Of a stretch of DNA of 64,000 bases, positions 1-13,830 are shown piece by piece. The position numbers were made by a program, and so were the translations under genes. The notes below the pieces were generated by a model that worked only from the letters and a program-made list of their open reading frames with translations, was not told the DNA's origin and did not search any database. The stretch covers positions 1,991,501 to 2,055,500 of the forward strand of contig NC_092689.1 of NCBI RefSeq assembly GCF_964275005.1. The letters are read 5' to 3'. Numbering within the stretch: the stretch's first letter is position 1; each line of letters starts with the position of its first letter. The stretch comes from Diadema setosum (taxonomy: Eukaryota > Echinodermata > Echinoidea > Diadematoida > Diadematidae).

Positions 1-2680
1 GCGTGTGTGTGTGTGTGTGTGTGTGTGTGAGCGTAGCCTATGTGAGCATGGAGCTACAACGTTGTAAGTCCATGGTGTGAGAAACAGAAAGAGGTACTAA
101 GAGAGAGGGGGAGAGATACCAGGATCTATAAGTGGATTTCGACGCCATTCGTCAGTAGGAATCTACGTGCGCGATGGCTACCGAAATTTAATTTGATGTG
201 TTTGTTTACTCTATTAAGGATTATTTGAGCTTTATTCCGACTCGACCGGTAGGGCTGTTCTACAGCCACAGTCACTGACAGTAACCCCATTGTTTTGCGA
301 CCGTTCGGCAGACGCACAGACCCAGGACCGACTCAAATTCTCTTGATCAAAGGCATTTGTAAATCTTCATTTATAGTGAGTGTGAGCACGTACGTGGCAA
401 AACGGACAGAAACTTAATGAAACAAACTGAAGCTTGAATATCTTGCCCCTCGACATCGCCCATCTTTCACAGTCGCTTTCCATGCTGTGTGGTTGTTTCT
501 GACGGCAGGGACTATCAACGACAAGAGGTCGTGTTCGTCCACGGTCCAGGCCATTGGTGCTAGATTGAGAGACAGGTAAAACATTCGTACTGTTTGCTAT
601 CGTTTATTCCAACTTTTCTTTGGTTCTGTTTTATCATAAAAACTGTAACATACTGTGCCTTATGCAATATCTTACTTGGTGAGAGGTGAGAGAGTTGCAA
701 TTCAACGTACGTACATAGAACAAAATTGGAATTCATTGATGTTAATCGTAAATGCTCTAGGCCTATTATGCTACATAATGTAGGCCTAGATTGTATACTC
801 TAAATTGTTTCAGCCAATTAAAATAAGAACCATGAATTCCTATTAGATACACTGAAAGAAGTCGCTGCACCTTATAACCGAAACTATACAAAATTATATT
901 AGGCCTACTGCATTATCAATGTCGTAAGACAAAATTTGTTACAAAATCGAACATTCTAAGCGATATTCTTTCTCTATTTTTCTTTTTTTTTCAGGGGAAA
1001 ACATCACAGTGCAGACAAAGTTATGCGTATGGTCTTAGTAAGGTTAGCTTCAAAGTAAGATCTAGGGACTCCGAATGTCTTTTCCAATGACTACTGATAA
1101 GATTTCAATAAACATTATATATTAATTTATTTGTGTTTGTATGTGTGTGTGTGTGTGTGTGTGTTATTCCTCATTAATCTTTAAGAGGGATTACATTCTT
1201 TACCTTCGGGCATTGTCGTCCAAATACCTTCGGCGATCGTCATTACCATTCGTATAGCTAATGTAGGCATAATAGAAATCAAAGATGTGAGCATTCTCGT
1301 AAGATATAAAGTATGCCCTTAGGCATAAATCTTATTGCTGTGATAAATATTTAAACATTGTGCTGTGACGATTAAAAACTACACTACGTTAGTTTCCTGT
1401 TCTTAAGATGATGTCGCCATAGCATTATTATAATATTATTCAACGGTTAAGTTGTGTAGATTTTACCATTATTGATAATGTGTAATCAGAATGAAATAGC
1501 TAGTTTTGAAAAAAAAAATCAATAAATTGAGAAAACAACGCATCACGAGGATCTATGAATAGCAGTCCCACAGAGGAGAGTAATAAGTGTAAACCAATTC
1601 TTCTTCATTTTTCTTTTGGCCGTGAACACACACACAATACACGCAGTTGACGGTAATGCCTGTCTATATGCATCACACAAGTTCCTATATTAATTCGGTC
1701 TGGCTACTATTTCATGCACGTTGCAAAGTCCATACTCATTGCAGCCAGTCTCAGAGTACGTCCTACGGCATGTCTGGGCAGAGTGGAACTGTGGCCATTT
1801 TATCTGGAGATCCGACATGAACACCGAATAACAAACACATTATGCTGATATGAGCTCCTACGGAGCTTAGGGCAGAAAAGGAGAGGGAAGGGGTGAATTA
1901 AACATTTCGTAATGATGTATCTTCATAATCACACAATACAAACAAGAAACAGGTGTGAAGAGTATAAAGAGTCTGAATCGCAGTGGGTATTCTCGAAATT
2001 TTAATATAAATGTCACTGACGAAGTGGGAATTCCAGACCACTGAAAAGTCAATCTGAACAGATAGAGTAAATTTTCATAAACACAACAATGAAAATGTGA
2101 TGAAATTCGGATGAATATCTAGAAAGTTATAGAATTGTACATTCTCGCTAATTTTCACGAAACAGTTCTTGAAGAACAGTCAATATCATGACTATGCAAA
2201 TGAATGACTTGATGATGCCCTAGCCTCACAACTAGCCATATTATAATTTGTATCCATCACGATCTTTAAAATTCCATTTTAACCATTTCTAGGTTCGCAC
2301 TTCTTCTTTTTTTATCTGAGACGTAATATACACGATTCGCAAATTTAGCCTTTTAAAAATTGAATAAAATCTACTGTAAGGATGCTATACAGGTTGGGGC
2401 AAGGCTATAATGGCGTAGTTGCTGAGACTTTAGTTAATACAAAAATATAACAAGTAACAGAACAAAACTGTACACGGCTTCTTTTACGGTGATGTTCCAC
2501 CGAAGCCGACAGTTAGTTTCTTTGGGTGGAAGTTGAAGCGTGCTCAGATTTGGAATTTCAAATTGAAAATGTGGAAGTTGCTAGTAATCACTTTTTGCAT
2601 CCGAATGACTTAATTTTGACATAAATTTTGCTTGAATCGTTGTTGCATCGGGTTGATTTCATAGGCTTAGCTTAATCAGA
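1..2680. other. Upstream noncoding sequence, possible 5' UTR exon
   Basis: No coding exon is supported here. A (GT)n tract occupies 4-30 and another 1139-1164. A strong donor-like GACAG/GTAAAAC occurs at 575/576. A polypyrimidine tract with acceptor TTTTTTTCAG ends at 994. Because cadherin exon 1 begins with an acceptor, an untranslated exon ending at 575 is possible, but nothing in the sequence ties it to the gene. A palindrome of the CCATGG type lies at 48-74. Confidence 0.3.
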
Positions 2681-2684
2681 ACAG

Positions 2685-3260
2685 TATGAAAATGATTGCC
2701 CAAGCATGTATTGTTAGTAAATTGGATTATTGTAATGGGATATTATGGACTCCCTGATACCCAAGTCCAAAAACTCCTGTGCAAGGCTTATTTGTAACAA
2801 ACCTAGGTTTTCAAGGATTACTCCTCTTCTGAAAGATTTACACTGGCTTTACACTTCACGTTCGTAAACGACTTTGTTGATTGTGTATAAGTCACTTATC
2901 GGTCAAGCCCCCAGTTTCATATCCGAATTATTTATGTTTAAATCTCATCGACATAGTCATAATTTGCGCAGTTCTAAGGACACTCTTCTTTTACAGATTC
3001 CAACATGTAAAACAAAAGTAACGTTGGGAGACAGAGCATTTGCCTCTGCAGCTCCCAAACTCTTGAATGATCTACCATTATAGAAGTCCGAAAATCCCCA
3101 ACAGTAGCAGTCTTTAAATCACGACTCAAAACACATCTTTTCATTAAACTGTTCGTTATTATCAAGCACATCAGAAGCTTTTGCAGCGCAGAAGAATATA
3201 ATGTCTATAGGTTTTGCGCTTTATAAATTGATATACTATTATCATTATTATTATCAAATA
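2685..3260 (+). mobile_element. LINE fragment, 3' end of reverse transcriptase ORF (CR1/L2/Jockey-like)
   Basis: Several frames together give the C-terminus of a non-LTR retrotransposon RT: SKLDYCNGILW near 2715-2750, DLHWL near 2838, IVYKSLIGQAPSFISEL at 2877-2927, and RAFASAAPKLLNDLP at 3036-3080. The reading frame is broken by shifts and stops, so this is a dead 5'-truncated copy. It ends in a GCGCTTTATAAATTG segment and an (ATT)-rich tail near 3215-3255, the same type of 3' end seen at 40.2 and 61.7 kb. Confidence 0.75.
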
Positions 3261-4030
3261 GAGACATTTGCTCGTCATGGCATGCCTGACAGTGCTATAG
3301 TAACAGTAGCCCAAGAACCTTCACTGTTATGTTGTGTTTTATCCTGCAGTGCATGGAAGCATCACTCAAGAAACTTTTGTATAATCAACAACAAACAAAA
3401 GCCAGACCCCACAGTTCAGGGAAAATTGAGTGCGTTTGAATTTGTCATGAGTGAACAGGGGAGATATAATCCGAACTTTCTTATTCTATTTTGTCGAATA
3501 ACTAAGATTCGCATCATCGTTTATATCAATTATGTATTTGAAAAAAAAAGTGAATAAAATTGTGATCGAATGGATGAGCGCTATATGATGGCAATGATAA
3601 TGCCAATCTTATTTCGTCGGTGTTACCACGAACCGACGCTATTTCGTTTTTGAGCGAAAATGCAATTCTGAGAAAATCGCGTTTAAAGATCTCACAAGTT
3701 TTAGACAACGTTTTCAATGACTTTTCCTGTCTTGTGTGTGAAAATTTTGACAGGGTGATGAGAGTGGAAGTTGTTCTTCCTATCCATAGTGTAATTTTAG
3801 TGTGAATTCAAAAGAATTACGATATTTCTGTCTTCAAACTCACTGCGTCGGTTCGTAAATCCATCGTTTCTTGCGCGCACCATAGGTTATGTACTTAAGC
3901 GCGGGTCTCACGAACCGACGTAAGTTGTATTACGCCGGTTCGTGAGACCCGCGCTGTAGGGCCTGCACAATAGGTAACGTGCAATACGCGTGTATTTACG
4001 AACCGTCGCTATTTCATTTTCGTATGTGTT
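3260..4030. repeat. Repeat carrying inverted ACGAACCGACG motifs
   Basis: The motif ACGAACCGACG or close variants occur near 3629, 3847 (complement), 3912, 3936 (complement) and 3999. 3899-3954 is a hairpin: GCGGGTCTCACGAACCG on one side and CGGTTCGTGAGACCCGC on the other. The same motif set returns at 10.6-10.9 kb. Probably two members of a nonautonomous element family; I could not place its ends. Confidence 0.5.
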
Positions 4031-6225
4031 TACATACAAATACTATTAGGGCTATACCTGCTTATCAACAATAACCTTATTAATTGAAATTAATTGTCAT
4101 GTAATGATTATTGTGATGATTATAATACATTAGGTGATAATTAAGATGATAATATAAGCCAGTTTCTCTTAATTGTTCTAAAAAGCGTGTTGTCCTTGTT
4201 TTCATCTTCATTTAGCATTGTTATTAGAGCTGTCGTTGATCGCTCCAAAGATTTCTTTGCCCTCCCCCCTCCTTTTTTGTGTGGATATATTATTCAACAC
4301 TTTTGCATGTGGACATTTATCATTTGGTAATTAATATGTACTCGGTATACTGTGTTTCATATTTTTTTTACTTTTTACTGTTTTATTTTTTTACTTTTTT
4401 AACTTACTTTCTTTATTTTTCACATAATTTTTAATTCAAATTCAGTTCACTTCTTTCATAATAATTATGAATGTTTGTTCTAAGATGAAGGATACCGCTA
4501 AATATAGGGAAAAAGATGTGCCAGTCAGTAATGATTACTTGCATTTACTCATCTTTCATACTCATGCACTCTGTTATTTCTTTCTCTGAAATAATCTATT
4601 AATTTCTTTATTTCTTATTATTCCACATTATTTGTGACTTTTACTTTGTCACAATTTTTATCGGTGTCATTATTGTCATTTGGCTTGCATGCGAATTCAC
4701 TCATAATTCCTCATTTTCCATCTTTCTCTTTCCTGCTCAACAGATTCTTTGATAGCTGCACTTGATCATATAAAAACATAAAACTCATCCTGCATGCACT
4801 CTTCGAAACTGATAAACTCCTAAAAATACATAAATATCAAAATTATCAGAATTTCAAGCTTCATTTTAAATATATAACAATGGTCATGTTTTATTATGCC
4901 TTTTGCAGCAATATATTGAAGAGGTACATTATGTAATCGAAGAAACATAGGTTCTCAATAAAGTATCAAATTTGAATTATTCAGAGATGAGTAATGACAA
5001 TGGGAAGGATAACAATTGTGGAAGAGCTCCATAAATCAATAAATATCTAATGGCAAATGGAGATGGAATCAATATTAAAGAATATGCGTAATTCAAGTTC
5101 ATTATTACATCAGTTCTTGTGTGTTCACAAAAAGAGAAACACAGTTCGAACACGCGCACCAAATCTTACAATTTACATTTACATCTATAGAGTGCGGACG
5201 GAACATATACAAAAGAAAGAATAACATTCTCAAATTAATATATCAAGCATAATTATGTATATGAACATAAAAAGATGTTGCTGCATATGCATGAAGCTTG
5301 TGAGTGCTGCAACACACATTATGCTCAGATGGAAACTTGATGTATATCATACAAAAGAGAAGAGGTACTGCATGTACATGTAGTTACACTATTCACAGGA
5401 CAGTAGAGAAAAAGCAAGAGAGAGAGAAGGAAATGGGTGTCTAAAATAGGTCGATGTAAGGAGTGCCAAGCCAATTAAGTCTCTAATAGTTATACATATA
5501 TGAAAAGGAAACAAATTAATCACAACATAAATGATCGTGCTCATATTAACCAATGATTAGCATCTAAAAATGTGTGTAGAAAGCCCATAATATCAGCCTT
5601 TCGCCCCGTAGGCTTGTTACATATGAGAAAAGAGAAATTTTGGCCGACCCCCCCCCCCTCCGAATCCTTAATCCACCAGTACTATAAACACATGTGCTAG
5701 CAAATTCACAAGAGGGGTGGGGAAATTCGGCCAAAATTGTGTGTGGTTAAGATAATTAAAAAGAAAGGTCATCGGCAAAACTACGGGGTGGATGCAGACG
5801 AATTTTCATGTGATGACTAAAAAAAAAAATGCAGCCAAAGGGGGGGAAAAAAAAGGACGGTGGAGAGGGGCCAAGGCTAATTTGACTCCCCTCCCCCCCC
5901 CCCAAAAAAAAAAAAAAAAGCATGCCACTGTTTTACAGCACCTTTAAAGGACTCTTAATTTTCTTTTGTAAAAAACAAATGTCTCGAAGTAAAGAATTCC
6001 ATATTGTAGGCGAAATGTAGACCGATACAGTGTATGAAGTGTACATCCCAAGCTATTAAAGAAAAAAAAAACAGATTATGAATATTATTTAAAGTAAGAA
6101 TTTCAGTGCGTTTAATCATCTTTAGTCGAGTTGCAAATGACATGTGCATATTTAATAAGAGCAGTTAACTTCGAAGCGCCCCCAAGCCCTTCTATATTTA
6201 ATCATTCATGTCTAAAGGTAGTGCT
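4031..6225. other. AT-rich noncoding sequence
   Basis: No supported gene. It contains C-rich and A-rich homopolymers (5647-5660, 5821-5829, 5884-5920) and short T-rich runs. Six-frame reading gives only short uninformative frames. Confidence 0.5.
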
Positions 6226-6400
6226 AGGGCATCCCGGTGGTCTAGTGGTTATGGCGCTGGTCTAGTAATGCGGAGGTCGTGGGTTCGAATCCCGCTTGGG
6301 CTGCCTGTGATTTTTTTTTTTTTTTTTTCACAGCAGCCCACAAACTGCACACTGCAGTTGCATGTGTTACTACGGATGGAGACAAATGAATAATCTATTA
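6226..6400 (+). mobile_element. tRNA-derived SINE (tRNA-Thr(AGT)-like head)
   Basis: The first 76 bases (6229-6304) look like a tRNA: A-box-like TGGTCTAGTGGTTATGG, a CTAGTAA loop identical to the anticodon loop of tRNA-Thr(AGT), and B box GGGTTCGAATCC closed by a good five-pair stem (GTGGG/CCCGC). The acceptor and anticodon stems contain mismatches, so it is not a working tRNA. It is followed by a T tract and a tail with GGATGGAGACAAATGAATAA, which recurs in complement near 24190-24210. Confidence 0.65.
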
Positions 6401-7551
6401 TTTTAATATACAATGTTTGACATCCTTTTTGTAATCACTTTCTTTAATTGTACATTTAGAGACATAATGAATTATTATTAAAAAGAAATCAAATTTCTGT
6501 ATTTTGTTGTGAGTTTGCATGGGAGCATACAGGTATCATAATTTACAATTTTAGTTAAATAAAGAACATCTCATAACAGAACTGTCTAGTGATGGTTGAA
6601 TGATTATGTCAATTTGTTATAAGTCCTATCAGTTATATGGAGTGCATTTCCCATGTTTATAAGAATCATACGTAACACATTCAAAGTGGGTTGAAGACAA
6701 CAAAATAATAAATAAAAGAATAAAGGAGAATAGAATGAATTACAGTTTGAGGTGAGTTTGGCATGTCATTAACTGGATTAATATTATCATCTAGCAGAGA
6801 TGCATGTTTGATTATTTGTTGCATTAATTTCATAAAAATACATACATGTATAACATGTCTCAATCAACATTCAGAATGTTTGCAAAATGTAGATGAACAT
6901 GTATCATGAACATGGTTGAAGATGAAGCTGGAACTTTTTGTTAATGGGTCTAAGCTACCATTTGTGACTCTCATAAATCTGTTTTCTGTGAAAATTCGTA
7001 CAGCGAGCGAAAAGTTTCTGATATACACATTTTGACAGTGTGACACATTTGGTTATGCCCCCGACAATTTTCACCGTTTACGAAAAATAAATCAGTGAAG
7101 GGCATGTTAATCCTCAGTCGATAACTATTACAACTATGCAATGATTATTCAACCATCTAACTTCATCTGATTACAGCATCATCTGAATATTGCCAATGTG
7201 CACTTAGAAATTTATCAAGATGTATCACAAGGTTATGATTACCACACAAAACCTTCAAGATTTATTATCATGAAATACATACCAATGAACACTTAAAGAA
7301 AATCTAACATTCCATATCCACATGAAGCTTGCCTTGATATAAATGTCTCTCAGTAGTGTTATTAAAGTGTAGCAAAATTGTAATTACGATATCACAGAAT
7401 GGAATGCATGTTTTCACCTTCAATCTTAGAATCTTCTTTCATGTTTCCACTTTACAATCACATTTTAATGTAGATATACCGTCCTTATGTTGTCGCCCTT
7501 CATCCCAAGTTCTCCCTTCTATCCTATCTGTAGATTGTCTTCTTTCCTAAG
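6401..7551. other. AT-rich noncoding sequence
   Basis: No gene, RNA or clear repeat seen. Confidence 0.5.
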
Positions 7552-8088
7552 CCATTGTATTCACATTCCTTGATGATAAGCACGATGCTGTACTTTTTTT
7601 CTTCTCTGAAACAGTCCAGCTCTTCGCTACTGCATGCCATCAGTCATGTGAAAGAAAAGACAGAAATTAAGAACTTTCGATTAAAATCAAACATCATGAT
7701 ACAAGATACAACTTTCATTTTGAGAAAAAGAAATCAGCCAACTAAGCTGTAGTTGAAATCATTTTGCTCTATTTATATTAAACATAAAACAAAATGGTAT
7801 ACTGGATCAAAGAATGTCAAGAAATACTGCTGTTCGTCTTTGATGCATATTCAAATTGTCTCGCCTTTTACATATTTTAATGATGCAAGATCTTATGTCT
7901 AGCACTTAGTAAGTCTCATGTAGAAATTAAATTATCATTCACATGAATAAATCTGCATGTCCTTGTAAATAAGGCATTGCTTTGAAAAAGCTGAATATTA
8001 CTAACTGCATTTGGGAAACAGTCTACGACAATCAAACTTCTTTATTATCAGAGACTTTAACATCTTGATTAGACCTAGACTCTAATTA
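7552..8088. repeat. Direct tandem duplication, unit 1
   Basis: Begins CCATTGTATTCACAT and runs to AGACCTAGACTCTAATTA; repeated immediately afterwards by unit 2 with small differences. Noncoding. Confidence 0.85.
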
Positions 8089-8640
8089 CCATTGTATTCA
8101 CATCCGTTGATGATGTACACGGCCCTGTACTTTTTCTTTTCTTTTCTGAGACAGTCCAGTTCTTCGCTACTACATGGCACCAGTCATCTGAAAGAAAATA
8201 AAGAAATTAAGAACTTTTGATTAAAATCAAACATCATGGTACAAGATACAACTTTAATTTTGAGAAGAAAAAAAAATCAGCCAACAAAACTGAAGTTGAA
8301 ATTATTTTGCTCTATTTATATTAAACATAAAACAAAATGGTAGGCCTATATGCAGGATCAAAGAATGTCAAAGTATACTGCTGTTCGTCTTTGATCCATA
8401 TTCAAATTGTCTCGTCATTTACACATTTTAATGATGCAAGATCTTATGTCTAGCACTTAGTAAGTCTCATGTAGAAATTGAATTATCATTCACATGAATA
8501 TAAATCTACATGTACTTGTAAACAAGGCATTGCATTGAAGTAGCTGAATATTACTACCTGCATTTGGGAAACAGTCTACGACAATCAAACCTGTTTCTTA
8601 TCAGAGACTGTATCATCTTAATTAGACCTAGACTCTACAT
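8089..8640. repeat. Direct tandem duplication, unit 2
   Basis: Second copy of the about 537-bp unit. Shared landmarks include CAGTCCAG.TCTTCGCTACT, AAATCAAACATCATG.TACAA and GCATTTGGGAAACAGTCTAC. Differences are single bases and small indels, so the duplication is not brand new. Confidence 0.85.
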
Positions 8641-10600
8641 TATCATTCAGCTTTTAAAGGTATTAACCATTCACCTATAAAACAGTGGCATTGTCATGTG
8701 CATCATAATTCTTTGATACTGCACATATTTTCATGAAGTCTGTGCAAGAATGCAAATGAAACACGTCTGCTGTTTGGTATTTATCAAAAAAAAAAAAAAA
8801 ATCACTAACCCGGAAGTCCTTGGCCTTAGGAATAACACGTGGCGAGTTAGCAGGAATTGACATTAAAATAGAATAAGAATAGATCTACTAAATAGGCCTT
8901 TGCCTCATGAATGTCTGGTCTAATTATAGACTAAGTGAAGTCTAGACCTTTCACTTTTAAGTTACACAGATTTCATATTACTTAGATCTAGACTACATCT
9001 AAATTTAGACATCTAATACTATTAGATCTTGGCAACTTTTGTCTTTGTGACACGAAATTAACACGTCACGGATGATATTTCGGCGATGTCCAACAGGATG
9101 ACAGTACCACTATTACTAAATCAGTAAGTTGACATAGATAATTAACATCAACTTGTTAAAGTACGTTAGAGATGGCACCATATACAATAACCGGTGACAC
9201 TGACACTGACAGATCTAGCGACTACGTTTAGACTAACGTTAAAGAGTGAGACTCGCCATCTCAGTAAGTCGGCCAAAGACAAAGTCAATACAGGGCTAAG
9301 TCAGTGTTACTGTTATGTTAGGCCTAACAAACATCAACGGTTACTCGGTAAGGTTAGGTTTACCAGGACTCAAGAGTCCTGGTTAAATCAGTCGAGGGAC
9401 ATTTCTTAGGAAGTCCTTCGATTCCAAGAATAAAAAGAGTGAAAGAACAAAGGGAAAAAAGGAAAGAAGAAAGGACAAAAGATTATGTTTGGCTGCTGTG
9501 GAAATCGACAGCGCCACTGTATCACTATCAATCAAGCGTAAATACATAAATGCCATTTGGTTGGGCCACATTCACAAGTTTTAGGGGAAAAAAGCCCCAC
9601 CGCTGTGCTTAGGTACTCCACTCGAACTAACGTTAGACATACACTACACACAGTATGGTACTAGGGCTGAATTCACAAGTATACTTTAACACTGCACTGT
9701 ACAGGAAAGCCACCTAACCTGTAGAGTACTCGTAGTGTTTAGGTAGTATCACTAGACCACATACTGTCATAGATGACATCTACACCAACGCTGCACACTG
9801 GCACTGGTCCGACGGTCCCTGACCAGGAAAAATCACTGTTGGACACTGACCAGTAACTTTTTCAGGAATGGACCAGTAAAGATTGGGGGGGGGGGGGAAA
9901 TGGGTGGACTTTACCTACTATTACCACTAGTCTAGATGTAGATCTAGAGCTAGACTACCGGTATGGCTCTGAACTGTGTTAATTTGACATGTTTGACTTG
10001 GTCTTAGACTTCAGCTGATCTTAGTTTTAGTAACTGGTATTACAAGTCTTAACTTAGACTTAATAGTTAGACTTGAAAGTAAAAGTCTAACATGTCTAAC
10101 TTTATTCTTTACTCTTCCTTTGAGTTTTACTGTTAGACTTTTTATTTATTTTTTTGTTTAGTACGCCTACTTTGTCAATCTCATGATTTCATTTTCAACT
10201 CAAAAGTCAAGGCTTTTAGTGTCTTCGAGACTTTGAAATCTTGCAATCTGCATGTCTTGCACACTGACGTTACGACTACAGTACTCAGTAGTCTCAGAAG
10301 TAACGACATAAGTTGAAAAGAAACAATAAATAATATGATTTGGGATCTAATTTGAAATTGGATGGCGTTTACAGACTAGGCTTCACAAGCATCACGCGAT
10401 TGAATACATGGGACTACACACTACCGCAATTAATGGTTATGGTAGTCCAACTGAAACTGTTATTTTGAGCATGATTTTGATAGGATTATAGCTTACCATT
10501 CACTTCACTCGTGGACAGTGGGCTGGCTTAGGCCGTCATTCATCTTTCAGAAGGTTTGGTTCTCACTCTGAGATCTGGATTAGGGCCAAAACCTAATTCT
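8641..10600. other. Noncoding sequence with many AGATCTAGA/TAGACT words
   Basis: No gene supported. Short words such as TAGATCTA and TTAGACT recur between 8880 and 10120. A G run lies at 9883-9897. Not resolvable into an element by eye. Confidence 0.4.
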
Positions 10601-10930
10601 AGGCCAGTAAGTTGAACAAAGCTCAAAGTAATGCAACTGCGACGGTTCGTAAAACCCGCATTGCTCTTCACCGTAGCAATTCGGGTTTCACGAACCGGCG
10701 TATCTTTCGTGCGTCGGTTCGTGAAACTCCTTTTTCTCAATTTCTCGATATTTCGAGTACCGTCGTTTTTTTCTTTCTTTGATAAAATTAAGAATAATTA
10801 ATTTTGTGATCTAAAATTTTGGGATTTGGTAGAGTTTTGAAAGCACTTTCATTTGGTACCAATATCTCGATTTTGAAAATTTTGACCAAAATCGAAATAG
10901 CGTCAGTTCGTGAAAACGCCGACGATTTAT
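10601..10930. repeat. Second cluster of CGGTTCGTGAAACC-type motifs
   Basis: CGACGGTTCGTAAAACCCGC at 10639, its near complement GCGGGTTT-like GGGTTTCACGAACCGGCG around 10682, CGTCGGTTCGTGAAACTCC around 10712 and GCGTCAGTTCGTGAAAACGCC near 10901. Related to the 3.26-4.03 kb repeat, and likewise followed by ATTTCG/CGAAAT-rich sequence. Confidence 0.5.
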
Positions 10931-11401
10931 GCCCCGGAGGCATTGGGAATTACCAAGAACATGTGACATTAACATCTTTTCTACATACATTATCCATGCC
11001 ATAGAAAAAGAGAGGGAATATGTAATACAGTAAGAACCTTTAAGAATAAGAACGATCCATCATAATAATTTCATCGTTTATAAAGTGTCAAAAGTGTTTG
11101 AGTTTGCAAGGATGGGAGATATATATTCTCTTTTGTGTAATTTTCCTTTCAACTATTTGACTCAATATGGTGCCCTTGTAAAAAAGAAGAATGTTCAAGC
11201 TACTTTGTTTCTATTATCTTACTAAGCTTATTGTTACAATATATGCTATCATTTGACGTTTGTATTACCTATACATATTGATTGGAAATGAAAATAAAAA
11301 CATGAATGAATGAATGAATTATTAACGCCATTGTTACCATTATATCAGTTTGATGTGTTGACAGAAATCAAATCTACACCACTTTGTCCTTTCATACTCA
11401 G

Positions 11402-11470
11402 ATGCGGAAACCATGATGGCGCGTTTCTCTGTCTTGGTTATTCTGGGGTTCATTCTTCCTATGGCCTACG
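11402..11470 (+). CDS. Cadherin exon 1: end of 5' UTR and signal peptide
   Basis: The exon starts after a polypyrimidine tract ending in CTCAG (AG at 11400-11401), so at least one untranslated exon should lie upstream. Coding starts at 11413 with [20 protein letters not shown], a short N-region, hydrophobic core and AYG cleavage-like end. It ends phase 1 before GTAAGT at 11471. The phase joins exactly to exon 2. Confidence 0.82.
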
Positions 11471-13014
11471 GTAAGTTTCCGTGATAGTCTGTAAAGTTTC
11501 ACACATTCCCTTTAATTCGTCCACCATAATTATACGTCTTTATGATGTACGCTTAGATTTATGTTTTAACGCTATGTAATTCTCCAAGCAAACATTACGC
11601 GGTCCACTGTTTGCATTTATGGGTGTATATATTATGTATACACCACAGTTTAAAAGGAGTATTGGTTTTGACCGTTTGATTATACTAGTATGGCTTTATA
11701 GGCCTACATTACAAAACAGTTTTGTTGTTGTTGTATTGCACGTCAATTGGTCGTAAGTTGATAGGGGAGAAACCTTCTTTCTCAATATCCTATTTTTCTT
11801 TTATTATTAATCAGACAACCACGAGACCATGTAACAGTCGAAGAGAAGATTTTAAAGGAGATGGCTTTATTGCTGCATTCTCTTTAAAAGTTGAGCACTT
11901 ATTCGGCCAAAGAGAAACATTGTCAACTATTTACGTGGATTCGAAAGAAGAATTTATGGACAACAGCTCTTTGCGCCGTACTGAGTGGCTTCATTGTATA
12001 CACCAAGTTCTATAAAAACAAGCGTGTGATAAAATGTGTAATAAGTTTTATTGCATGGAAAGAAACGAAAAGTAGCACAAGCTGTTTGTCAGAGTTTGTA
12101 GTGAACTAGACGTCACCTCGAGTCAGCTTGACTACATAAGCAACTGCCTGAGAATTGAGTTTTAAAACATTAAGCCATAAAAGTATAGCTGAAAAGCGAA
12201 ATTAACTTGTGGAAAGAATAAACAGTACACACTTAAAAGGGAATCGGGATGATTTTCATAATTTTACTGCAGGTGTTCATAGGTGTCATGTATTGATTTC
12301 TGGAATTTATTGTGCATGCAGTTCTTGAGCAGATAGACCAATCCTCTGAAAAAAAAAATACACTGTACAATGATGATGCCGTAGGAGGCTCACTTATTCC
12401 AGTTATGACTGTAGCAACGTAATTCCATTACATTACCACTCGCTTGACAACTTCATCTGTGTAAAAGTTAGGCATGCTTTCTTATTTTGTTCCGCTACCT
12501 TTAGCACCCAATCATGCATTCTTATGTGAAGCTGCTATAATATTATGTCATCATTCTTGTTCATATGAATTTTGAAAGCATTCTTTTTCCTCATCGGATT
12601 CACTGTAAATTTTGATGCTCTGTTCCCCGTAGAATCAATTAACATTCAGATCCTGAAGTCTGAAAATAATCCGGAATTTTCTATGCTTTAAGCTTCATTT
12701 GCGCTCTAGACATATGCTTAAGCAGTTAAGTGACCAGACCTTCGGACCTTCGACTGCACAGCGTCATGCTCTCCATGGGTATCTCGGAGAAACAAATCCT
12801 CGTTTCATCCTGGAAAGACCAGTAATAGTAAACTTAGTAATCGGATTAGTTTGGAAAAAAGGGTAGCGATTAAGCAGGATATTCTCATTCTTCACTCTAT
12901 GAAAACGTCTGCAACGGAGAGCTGTATCGAAGCGACAAAGCACAAAGCAACATTAATTAATGTTTCACAATGACATATAAATAATCGCGTAATGCAAAAT
13001 TAGCGAGTTGTACA

Positions 13015-13060
<46 letters not shown>

Positions 13061-13785
13061 TTAGGTATTATAGTAGTTTTTAGAATCCAAAACGTAGACT
13101 AAATTCGTTTCATAGTAATCTTGGTTGGTACATTTGAAAAATGAAGAGAAAGAAGACAAGTTGTTACGCTTTGCTTTGGCATGTTTAGGATATCTGACTC
13201 AATTTTACATGTGTAGTAGTGCGTGTGCTGTTGTGCTTTGACATCAGTGGATAAAGCTGAGACCGTTTATATAGTATCATTGGATTTTTATTTGGTGAAG
13301 ATCTCAATGTACAACAGAAATTGAACTTGGATAGAGACTAAAATACTACCTTTCTCTATTCTCTTACATTCACAATAGTTTCTCCTGAAATATACAGCGT
13401 CATCTCTTGAATTTCTAAATTCCAAATTACATACAGGAACAGGTCAAAGTAAAAACCTTACGTCTGACACCTATATAGTCCACGCTTAAAGCATATTTTC
13501 ATGTACTGTGCACATTAAATGCCCGTCATCACTTGAATTATGACATGGATTGGGTATTAACCAATCGTATCGAAAAGGCAAGCAAACGGTGTTTGAGTTT
13601 CGGGTGGGTTGCAATTGATATGTTTATCAGTACTTGTCATACCTTTTCGTCACATTGAAACTCCATTTCAAAGGTTGATTTTTCATTTGTTGACAAAACT
13701 GCTGCTTGTGCTACCTTATAAAAGCATTGATATGTCATATATATTTGATTGATAGGATTTTTCTTTTCTGATCAATTGGTCATTT

Positions 13786-13830
<45 letters not shown>

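Noticed and set aside
6229-6304. Functional tRNA-Thr(AGT) gene
   Set aside because: T-arm is good, but acceptor and anticodon stems have mismatches and the sequence continues into a SINE-like body and tail that recurs elsewhere.
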